Shown piece after piece: positions 1 to 5,252 of a DNA stretch of 12,247 nt. How positions within the stretch are numbered: the stretch's first letter is position 1; every line of letters begins with the position of its first letter. The translations under genes were made by a program, and so were the position numbers. This DNA is from Deinococcus detaillensis (GTDB lineage: Bacteria > Deinococcota > Deinococci > Deinococcales > Deinococcaceae): the NCBI RefSeq assembly GCF_007280555.1, contig NZ_VKDB01000045.1:1-12247 (forward strand). Direction: 5' to 3'. The notes beneath the pieces are model-generated. The model was not told where the DNA came from. It ran no database searches and was given only the letters and a program-made list of their open reading frames with translations.

Positions 1-1
1 C

Positions 2-55
2 AGTCTCGGCTACGTCCCACCTGCCGAGTTCGCCGCCCGCTATCATCCAGCCTAG
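2..55 (+). pseudogene. IS3-family transposase (OrfB), C-terminal 17 codons, cut by window edge
   Basis: The frame starting at base 2 reads SLGYVPPAEFAARYHPA and stops at TAG 53-55. S-L-G-Y-x-(T/P)-P-A-E-F-A is the usual end of the rve/DDE integrase core of IS3-family OrfB proteins, which follows the catalytic Glu and the 'YN..RPH' stretch. Only the tail is visible, so whether the gene upstream is intact cannot be judged. Its sequence differs from the tail of the second IS3-family OrfB at 207-569, which ends HSSLQYRTPDEFAALHSV and continues further, and it lies on the opposite strand. It is therefore a different element, not a duplicate. Confidence 0.7.
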
Positions 56-180
56 AAGTGACTTGCCTGCTGGTCCTGCGCTTTGGGTTCACTCCAGATA
101 CATGAGTTTGTGAGTGCCCAACAGCGACACGCAGGCCGATTTTGGCAGGAGATGTGCTCAGCTGGCACGGTCCAGTTTTA
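56..180. other. Non-coding 3' flank of the first IS3-family element
   Basis: No supportable gene lies here. The right terminus of the element carrying the 2-55 fragment should fall in this stretch, because IS3-family elements usually end within about 100 bases of the orfB stop. Two places end in CA as IS termini do: around 96 (GGGTTCACTCCA) and around 174 (TGGCACGGTCCA). The partner terminus is outside the window, so I cannot choose between them. Confidence 0.4.
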
Positions 181-201
181 TGGACAAAGCTGATTAGAGT
201 C
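181..201 (+). repeat. Left terminal inverted repeat of the IS3-family element
   Basis: It begins TGGACAAAGCTGATTAGAG and pairs, as an inverted repeat, with 3581-3601. The only difference is A versus G at the sixth base. It begins with TG, as IS3-family ends normally do. Because the transposase genes are on the minus strand, this is the element's 3' end. Confidence 0.85.
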
Positions 202-206
202 CCGTT

Positions 207-569
207 TCATGGTGAGTGTACTGCGGTGGTCGAAGGTTGAGTTACCGAGTGAAGTGCAGCGAACTCGTCGGGCGTCCGATACTGCAACGAAGAATGCGGC
301 CGAATACCGTTGTAAAAGGCACGCCAGGCGTCAATAAGCACCTGGGCGTGCTCAGGTGAAAAGAAGATCTCCACGTTCAGCAGTTCGTCGCGGAGTCTGG
401 AATGGAAGCTCTCTGCGATGTCGTTCTGCCAGGGTTTCCCTGGAGCGATGTGCCTCTTGGTCACTCCCTGTGCTGTGAGCCATGCGCCCAGGTCATGGGC
501 GATGAATTCTGGACCGTTGTCGCTACGCAGGATCGTCGGGCTGCCAAAGGTCTTGAACGCGGCCTTGAG
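207..569 (-). pseudogene. IS3-family OrfB transposase, 3' fragment (C-terminal half of DDE domain)
   Basis: Read on the minus strand from 569, the protein starts LKAAFKTFGSP and continues through the second catalytic Asp (RSDNGPEF) and the catalytic Glu region (GKPWQNDIAESFHSRLRDE). It ends with the family's RPHSSLQYRTPDEFAA tail, stopping at TGA 207-209. The first catalytic Asp and everything upstream is missing, because the sequence meets the IS21 terminus at base 570. The open frame continues to an ATG at 620, but codons from 570 to 620 read through the IS21 end, so that start is an accident of the insertion. The 5' half of the gene lies at 3124-3273. The catalytic site cannot form. Confidence 0.85.
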
Positions 570-638
570 TGCGTATTCTGGTGTGATCAGCACCCAATTA
601 TGATTTATCCGGCACCCCATTCTGATGGGTATCCGGCC
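570..638 (+). repeat. Left end of IS21-family element: outer inverted repeat plus TATCCGGC iterons
   Basis: The outer 10 bp (570-579) match the opposite end exactly. After a variable stretch, the block CAATTATGATTTATCCGGCA at 595-614 matches the right end with one inserted T. TATCCGGC recurs at 606-613 and 630-637, 24 bases apart. Multiple subterminal repeats that bind the transposase are known for IS21-family elements, and this arrangement fits them. No coding sequence lies between here and the istB stop at 665. Confidence 0.75.
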
Positions 639-664
639 ACGTCCCGTTTGGTCACGAGCTGAGA

Positions 665-1426
665 TCAGTCTAGGACTTCAGGCTTCACTGCGGTCACTTT
701 TCGGTCTTTCCTTCTCAGACTCTCTCCTTTGAGCTCGATACGGTAGGCGTGATGCAGGACGCGATCAAGGATCGCGTCCGCTAGGGTCGGATCACCGAGG
801 TTCTCGTGCCAGACGGTCGTGGGGAATTGACTCGTGATGATGGTTGAGCCGCGTTCATACCGGTCGTCCAGGATCTCGAGCAGAATGCGTCGACCATCCG
901 CCGACGGGGTATCGAGTCCCCAGTCATCCAGGATCAACACCTGAACTTTGACAAGTTGCGCCAGCAGCTTCAGATACCGTCCGTCCCCCTTTGCCAGGAT
1001 CAGTTCCTGCAACAGTCGGCCAGTCTGGGCGTACTGGGCGCTGTAGCCCTTCCGGCAGGCCTGGTGGGCCAGCGCGCAACCGATGAAAGTCTTGCCGACC
1101 CCGGTAGGACCGGTGATAATCACTCCGCGTTTCTCCCTGATCCACAGATCCTCTCCGAGGGTCCGCAGCAGCTTGCTGTCCAGGCCGCGCGGGTGTTTGG
1201 TATCGACGTCCTCCAGGGCGGCCTGGACCTTGAGACGGGCGGCGAGCAAGCGGCGCTGGGTGGTGCGGCCATCGCGGTGGGCGAGTTCCCGATCCACGAG
1301 GAGCGTCTGACGCTCCTCGAAGCTGAGTTCACGCGCTTGGGGCTGCTCCTGCTGTTCTTGAACGGCCTGAGCCATCCCGTCGAGTTTGAGTTCACGAAGT
1401 TGGTGAGTAATCGGGTGTGGCAGCAT
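665..1426 (-). CDS. istB: IstB-type transposition helper ATPase of the IS21 element
   Basis: This is the AAA+/DnaC-like ATPase that loads and activates the IS21 transposase IstA at the target DNA. The 253-residue length is typical of IstB. Visible motifs are Walker A GPTGVGKT (residues 106-113), Walker B VLILDDWG (163-170) and the GSTIITSQFP segment (193-202), followed by the C-terminal DRVLHHAYRIELKGESLR region common to the family. The N-terminus MLPHPITHQLRELKLDGMA is also family-like. The ATG is preceded by TGAGG with six bases of spacing, a good ribosome binding site. The frame is intact, in contrast to istA, which ends about 70 bases upstream. A downstream TTG/GTG start is unlikely. Confidence 0.93.
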   Translation of the reverse strand: MLPHPITHQLRELKLDGMAQAVQEQQEQPQARELSFEERQTLLVDRELAHRDGRTTQRRLLAARLKVQAALEDVDTKHPRGLDSKLLRTLGEDLWIREKRGVIITGPTGVGKTFIGCALAHQACRKGYSAQYAQTGRLLQELILAKGDGRYLKLLAQLVKVQVLILDDWGLDTPSADGRRILLEILDDRYERGSTIITSQFPTTVWHENLGDPTLADAILDRVLHHAYRIELKGESLRRKDRKVTAVKPEVLD

Positions 1427-1493
1427 AGAAACCTCAGTTCAGCGTGGGGTCGAAGTCGCGATCAGCGAGCGCCACCGGGATCTCGGTTGATTC

Positions 1494-3014
1494 CTAGCGG
1501 TAATAAGCGGGTCCGCGCACGTTGGCGTGGTCGACCACCCGTGGTGCCGGATCTTCCGGCGCGAGTGAAAGTTCGTCCAGGTGGTGCTTGAGAATGGATT
1601 CCACGCTGCGGTAGCTGTAGGCCTGCAAGAACACTGCCCGGCAGCACGCGGCGTCTTGGGCAGAACGGACGCGCTTGAGCACGCCTGCCCGCTTCCAGCC
1701 GCTCAGCGCCGTACGCCTGTGCGAGCTTGAACAGTCCCTGGCAGGACCTCTGGCACTGTTCTGGAGGGTGCCCAGCGGTCAGCAGCGCCTCGACCAACTG
1801 CACTGTGCCGGGACCGACCTCATCGGCACGCGTCCGGAGGCGCTGGGGCGTCCACTCACCGACGCGCTGATGGTGGGGCGGCATGTGTTCCTTCAAGGTG
1901 GTCTGCCGGATATGGGTGCTGGACGCGTCTAGCACCCGGTGGTGCACCGCGATCCGCACGCTATTCAGGAACACCTCGACCAGATTGGGCGTGAGTCGCA
2001 GATCGACCGACGTCTTCGCGTGCCGGTACGGCACGCTGTAATGGTGTCCCGCCAGTTCGACGTGGTAGTCGAGCCCGACGGTGGTGCGCTTCCAGTTGGC
2101 AATCTCGAAAGGCTGGGCCGGGAGGGAGCGCAGCGCGGGCTGATCCAGCTCGGTGAACAGTTCGAAGCGGCTTCCAGGCCGCTTCTGAAAGGGTTTAAGA
2201 TTGAGTTCCTGCAACAGCGGCCACAGGGCCTCATTGGCGGCCGCCACGCTGAAGTAGACCTGGTTCCGCAGCGGGGTCAGCAGTCGCCGCTCGATGATCT
2301 GTACGTGTAATTCCACCAGGGCCTTGTCTTTGGGCTTGCGGACCCGGGCTGGAAGAAACGCAACGCCGTAATATTCGGCGAATTCGGCGTATGCGCGGTT
2401 GAGATCCGGTTCGTAGCGGCTGGGGTGGGTCACGCCCGACTTGAGGTTGTCGGGCACGATGGTTTCGGGCACGCCACCGAAAAATGCAACGGACGGACGT
2501 GTGAGGACAGCCAGTCCTCGCTGCTTTGGGTGCGAGTCACCTCGGCGTAGGTGTAATCGCTGGCCCCGAGCGTGGCGACGAAGAGCGCTTCCCCCGCCCG
2601 GTGGACCTGCCGCATCGACAGACCGACAGTGCCCTTCCAGGCGCGGTAGTTGCGAGCGAACGTCGCGTATTGCACGCTTTCTGGGTGTTGCCGGTGATGT
2701 TCTTCCCAGAGGAGCTGCCGGGTCATCCCTTTGCGATGCAGTTCCCGGTCGATGTAGGCCCAGTTAGGCTCGGTACGAGCCCGACTGGCCACCTCATCGG
2801 GTTTCTGAAAGAGGAGAACTTCGAGCTGGAGATCAGTCAATTCGGCAGGCAACGGCCAGGTCAGGCCAGCTTGCCGAGCGCGCTTGACATATTCCTGCAC
2901 GGTACTGCGGGCCATCTTGACGCTGCGACCGGTGTCCCGGTCGCTGAAATGGAGATCGAACTTGAGTCGCAGGACTTCCCGTATTTTTCGCATCGTCACA
3001 CGCTTCTTGGTCAT
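1494..3014 (-). pseudogene. istA: IstA-type transposase of the IS21 element, disrupted
   Basis: IstA is the DDE transposase of IS21 elements. The ATG at 3014 opens with an HTH region (MTKKRVTMRKIREVLRLKF) and the family's GLTWPLP and MTRQLLWEEHHRQHP segments. The frame is lost after HVRPLHF at a run of five A on the plus strand (2480-2484). A one-base shift restores FFGGVPETIVPDN, which holds the second catalytic Asp, and then RKPKDKALVE with the catalytic Glu and the YHVELAGHHYSVPYR region. A second shift near 1685 is needed to reach the C-terminus AYSYRSVESILKHHLD...RGPAYYR, with its stop at 1494. In addition, GEALFV runs straight into ATLGASDYTYAEV. Relatives have about 20-25 residues here, including D-Y-A-G with the first catalytic Asp. 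The gene is very likely dead. Confidence 0.85.
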
Positions 3015-3076
3015 CCTTCAGGATGACCGTGGAGTCTCGTGCGCCGAACAGGACCGCCGGATGATTCAGATTGACC

Positions 3077-3123
3077 TGCCGGATAAAATCATAATTGCTG
3101 GCCGGATAGCGTGAGAATACGCA
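3077..3123 (-). repeat. Right end of IS21-family element: outer inverted repeat plus TATCCGGC iterons
   Basis: Read inward on the minus strand it begins TGCGTATTCT (3123 down to 3114), then has TATCCGGCC (3108-3100) and the block matching 595-614 of the other end (3097-3077). A further ATCCGGCGG lies inside it, at 3062-3054. The ATCCGG cores are about 22-23 bases apart, roughly two helical turns, as expected for repeated transposase sites at this end. Confidence 0.75.
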
Positions 3124-3273
3124 GTGCCGGGGATGTGCCTGGTACGCCAGTGAGGAGCGAGGCAGGGAGAGCAGCTCGCAAGCTCGGTGGATCCGAACAC
3201 CTTTTTTGGTCAGGGATTGTGCGGCTTCCCGGCGCTCGGGAGACGCTAACGTTTTTTTGCCAAGACCTCCCAC
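3124..3273 (-). pseudogene. IS3-family OrfB transposase, 5' fragment
   Basis: In the frame -1 to orfA, the minus strand reads KKTLASPERREAAQSLTKKGVRIHRACELLSLPRSSLAYQAHPRH up to base 3124, where the IS21 terminus begins. The pattern 'S..RREA...L...G.....AC.L..L.RSSL.Y' is the N-terminal HTH_21-type region of IS3-family OrfB. The gene should continue with the FGYRR/NHKRVYRL segment and the first catalytic Asp, but these are absent. The frame resumes at 569 with LKAAFKTFG. OrfB is normally made as a fusion to OrfA by -1 frameshifting on the A7 run at 3252-3258. The ATG-initiated frame starting at 3273 overlaps the end of orfA. Confidence 0.8.
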
Positions 3274-3515
3274 AGGCCTTCGATCTCCAGGTGCTGTTGC
3301 CCCACGATCTTCAGGAGTCGGTCGTTCTCACGTTCCAGCCGTCGAAGCCATTTGGCTTCGACGACACTGGCGTCCCCGTAGCGTCTCTTCCAGAGGTAAA
3401 AGGACGCGGTACTGCATCCGAGGTCACGGCACAGCTCCTCTACGGTCTTTGCACCCTTCTGGGCATCTTGAAGGAGGGCGATGATCTGCTCTTCGGTGAA
3501 TGTTCCTGCTTTCAT
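3246..3515 (-). CDS. IS3-family OrfA (HTH plus leucine-zipper DNA-binding protein)
   Basis: This 89-residue protein is typical of OrfA in length and sequence. MKAGTFTEEQIIALLQDAQKG is followed by the HTH (TVEELCRDLGCSTASFYLWKRRYG, residues about 24-47). Next comes EAKWLRRLERENDRLLKIVGQQHLEIEGL, a heptad-like leucine zipper that in the family mediates OrfA/OrfAB multimerisation. OrfA binds the element's ends and modulates transposition. The ATG at 3515 is preceded by GCGAGGATGACTT, giving a GAGGA ribosome binding site at suitable distance. The frame is intact and ends at TAG just after the A7 slippery run, but with orfB broken there is no functional partner in this copy. Confidence 0.9.
   Translation of the reverse strand: MKAGTFTEEQIIALLQDAQKGAKTVEELCRDLGCSTASFYLWKRRYGDASVVEAKWLRRLERENDRLLKIVGQQHLEIEGLWEVLAKKR
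3252..3258 (-). promoter_or_regulatory. A7 slippery site for programmed -1 frameshift, orfA to orfB
   Basis: On the minus strand the end of orfA reads TTG GCA AAA AAA CGT TAG. Sliding back one base on the seven A's gives GGC AAA AAA ACG TTA, which opens the orfB frame (GKKTLASPE). IS3-family elements produce their OrfAB transposase by -1 slippage on runs of this type. A downstream stimulatory structure was not looked for in detail. Confidence 0.7.
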
Positions 3516-3580
3516 AAGTCATCCTCGCTTTCCGGAGCGCACTAAGGAAGCCCTTGTTGCGCTGCCGGGGAGATCCGGAT

Positions 3581-3601
3581 GACTCTAATCAGCTTCGTCC
3601 A
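3581..3601 (-). repeat. Right terminal inverted repeat of the IS3-family element
   Basis: It reads GACTCTAATCAGCTTCGTCC plus a final A and is the inverse of 181-201 with one mismatch. It lies about 65 bases upstream of the orfA start, where the promoter-proximal end of an IS3-family element is expected. Base 3602 (C) may also belong to the element if TTTTA is the target duplication. Confidence 0.85.
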
Positions 3602-3689
3602 CTTTTAGGGGGGCATATCACAGCCACAACGGCAACGCAGACAGTCTTGCCACTTCGAACAGGCGGAGGCGGCAAAAGCTGATGGGTGA

Positions 3690-3703
3690 AACAGAGTTCT
3701 GTT
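3690..3703. repeat. Short perfect dyad AACAGA-GT-TCTGTT
   Basis: Two 6-base arms with a 2-base centre, about 185 bases upstream of the protease start. It could be a protein-binding palindrome. It does not resemble the TTATGT...ACATAA radiation/desiccation response motif of Deinococcus. One dyad of this length can arise by chance. Confidence 0.25.
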
Positions 3704-3874
3704 CAACGCAGCGGAGTTGTAATCAATTTATGCTCCCCTCACAATAGAAGTCCTACCTTCATAAATGACCACCCGACCTACTAACTATTCATGACTTTCT
3801 TCTCATCAGAAATTTGTAAGCTCTCTTTTCGTAAAGTGAAGTGCTGCACTAATGATCGCCCGCACGCTTTATCT

Positions 3875-3880
3875 GGAGGA
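3875..3880 (+). promoter_or_regulatory. Ribosome binding site of the S8 protease gene
   Basis: GGAGGA ends five bases before the ATG at 3886. This strong Shine-Dalgarno sequence fixes the start and shows that this gene is translated from a leadered mRNA. That contrasts with three genes at the right side of the window, which have no such site. Confidence 0.8.
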
Positions 3881-3885
3881 CTCCT

Positions 3886-5223
3886 ATGCATCCAATACAA
3901 CGACTGATTCCCGGCTTATTCTTGACTGTCGGTCTTTTATCGGCCTGCTCACAATCACAGACGATGAGCACTGCCAATTTGCCTGGTCACAGTGCGCCGC
4001 GTTACGACTACGTGGTTTCGGTGCCGCTAGAGGCCGGAGACAGCCGCACAGCGCTGGAAACTCAGCTCGGCGGCACCGTCGTCACTTGGCCCGGTAACGA
4101 CTGCCTGGGCGAAACCGATTGCGTGGCCTTACTCGGCTTCAACCGCTCGCCCGCCGCTATGCAGGCGCTCAGCAGCACCGCCACCCGCCCAGTCTTTATT
4201 GAGCGCAACAAAGATGTGTTCAGCGGCGGCGGCGCACTGACCGCTTCTATGGGCGGTTCGCGGAGTGTCTGGGCCAGCGGGGACATTCAGGCCTGGTCAG
4301 GGGGCTCCCGAAGTGTCTGGGCCAGCGGAGAATATTCATTTTTACCTCAAAACACGGCTCTGTGGACCAAGATCAACCTGCAAGCGGCTCAGGCGCTGGC
4401 CCCCAATCTGGGCGCAGGCGTCACGGTGGCCGTAATCGATACCGGCCTAGACTTGAATCACTCAGCCTTTCAGGGATCGCTGAGTGACCCATCCACTTGG
4501 TACGACTTCTACGCCGGTGACACTGTGCCGCAAGACGAGGGCACACTGGGCACCGGCGGCTACGGCCACGGCACCAACGTCGCAGGGATCGTGCTGCAAA
4601 TTGCGTCTGGGGCCAAGATCATGCCGCTGCGGGTTCTGGGGCCAGACGGCTCCGGCGACGTGTCCGCCATCGCGCAGGCGATCTTGTGGGCAGCGGCCAA
4701 AGGAGCCAACATCATCAACTTGAGTCTCGGCAGCACCGAGAAATCCAAAGTTGTACAAGACGCCATCAATAAGGTCACTGCCAAGAATGTGATGGTCGTT
4801 TCCTCTGCGGGCAACGCCAACAGCAACAAGATCACTTATCCGGCGGCTTTGGCGGCTGATGACAACGCTGCTGATTTCTCTTTGAGTGTCGGCAGCGTCG
4901 ACCTGAGCGACCGCAAGTCGAGCTTCTCGAACTATTCAGACAAACTCGAAGTGGTCGGCCCCGGCGAAAATGTCTACGCGCCCGCACCCGGCGAGCTGAT
5001 GGCGGCTTGGAGCGGCACGTCGATGGCCGCGCCGATGGCTTCGGGTTCGCTGGCCTTGGCGCTGGGCCAGCCACTCAAGGTGCAGCTCAAAGATCTCGAA
5101 AACACCCTGATCAGTAGCGCCGACGACGTCTACGCCAACGATCTCAACAAAGCCTACAAAGGCAAGCTGGGCGAAAAGGGGCGGCTCAATCTGACGGCGT
5201 TCCTTAGAGCCAGCCTCAAGTAG
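3886..5223 (+). CDS. Subtilisin-like (S8) serine protease with lipoprotein signal
   Basis: This 445-residue secreted endopeptidase has all catalytic motifs: Asp185 in VIDTG, His228 in GHGTNVAG, oxyanion Asn310 in SSAGN and Ser379 in GTSMAAP. The N-terminus (MHPIQRLIPGLFLTVG) is a signal peptide ending in a lipobox LSAC with Cys21, so the mature protein is probably lipid-anchored on the outside of the inner membrane or in the outer membrane. Residues about 40-110 (YDYVVSVPLEAGDSRTAL...) look like an inhibitor/propeptide-type region, normally removed on activation. A duplicated GGSRSVWASG motif (123-132, 139-148) sits just before the catalytic domain. There is no extra C-terminal domain. The GGAGGA site supports the ATG. 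The gene for a c-di-GMP enzyme follows 29 bases later on the same strand, probably co-transcribed. Family assignment is firm; substrate is unknown. Confidence 0.93.
   Translation: MHPIQRLIPGLFLTVGLLSACSQSQTMSTANLPGHSAPRYDYVVSVPLEAGDSRTALETQLGGTVVTWPGNDCLGETDCVALLGFNRSPAAMQALSSTATRPVFIERNKDVFSGGGALTASMGGSRSVWASGDIQAWSGGSRSVWASGEYSFLPQNTALWTKINLQAAQALAPNLGAGVTVAVIDTGLDLNHSAFQGSLSDPSTWYDFYAGDTVPQDEGTLGTGGYGHGTNVAGIVLQIASGAKIMPLRVLGPDGSGDVSAIAQAILWAAAKGANIINLSLGSTEKSKVVQDAINKVTAKNVMVVSSAGNANSNKITYPAALAADDNAADFSLSVGSVDLSDRKSSFSNYSDKLEVVGPGENVYAPAPGELMAAWSGTSMAAPMASGSLALALGQPLKVQLKDLENTLISSADDVYANDLNKAYKGKLGEKGRLNLTAFLRASLK
4252..4329 (+). repeat. In-gene duplication encoding GGSRSVWASG twice, 16-residue period
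   Basis: The 30-base unit at 4252-4281 is repeated at 4300-4329 with scattered third-position differences (for example CGGAGTGTC against CGAAGTGTC). Both encode the same ten residues, separated by DIQAWS. Synonymous change with identical protein suggests the motif is kept by selection rather than being a fresh duplication. Confidence 0.8.
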
Positions 5224-5252
5224 CGCGGGAGAGGAGGCGCTGAAGTGAAGAC

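Larger units (their letters stand above)
570..3123 (-). mobile_element. IS21-family insertion sequence nested in IS3-family orfB
   Basis: It carries istA and istB in the family's usual order on the minus strand, and its 2554 bp is typical for IS21 elements. The outer ends match as inverted repeats: TGCGTATTCT at 570-579 and its complement at 3114-3123, both starting TG as this family does. Each end also holds an inner conserved block (595-614 and 3077-3097) with TATCCGGC-type subrepeats. On both sides IS3 orfB coding sequence resumes exactly at the boundary. The flanks (CTTGAG to the left, GTGCCG to the right) do not match, so no target duplication is visible. Confidence 0.88.
181..3602 (-). 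mobile_element. IS3-family element, internally deleted and split by an IS21-family insertion
   Basis: Near-perfect terminal inverted repeats (181-201 and 3581-3601, one mismatch in 21) bracket an orfA, an orfB 5' piece and an orfB 3' piece, all on the minus strand. Removing the nested IS21 element (570-3123) leaves about 870 bp, shorter than the roughly 1.2-1.3 kb of a complete IS3-family element. The shortfall matches the roughly 120-130 codons missing from orfB. A TTTTA pentamer occurs at 176-180 and 3603-3607. It would be a 5-bp target duplication if the right end is base 3602 rather than 3601. The copy cannot encode a working transposase and would need one in trans to move. Confidence 0.85.
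3603..3885. other. Intergenic region between the IS block and the protease gene
   Basis: I see no supportable gene in these 283 bases. The sequence becomes more AT-rich from about 3720 to 3860 than its surroundings, as expected for a promoter region of the protease gene. The last bases carry its ribosome binding site. A weak -10 candidate, TAATGA at 3850-3855, has no convincing -35 partner. A 14-base dyad lies at 3690-3703. Whether the IS block cut off upstream regulatory sequence cannot be told from this window. Confidence 0.5.

Noticed and set aside
207..620. 137-codon frame with ATG at 620 as a complete gene
   Set aside because: Codons upstream of 569 are IS21 end sequence. The real content is an orfB 3' fragment.
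956..1591. 211-codon plus-strand frame
   Set aside because: It is antisense to istB with its Walker motifs; its translation shows no domain and it crosses the istB/istA gap.
596..3097. AATT at 596-599 and 3094-3097 as a 4-bp target duplication, which would also join orfB in frame (PASN-WVLITP)
   Set aside because: The matching outer repeats TGCGTATTCT at 570-579 and 3114-3123 lie outside it and begin with TG, so AATT is inside the element. The in-frame join is coincidence from IS21 end sequence.
3815..3855. Sigma70-type promoter for the protease (TTGTAA or TTTCGT with TAATGA)
   Set aside because: No pair has both good hexamers and a 16-18 base spacer, so it was not listed as a feature.
3603..3885. 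Search for a radiation/desiccation response motif upstream of the protease
   Set aside because: No TTATGT...ACATAA-like palindrome was found.
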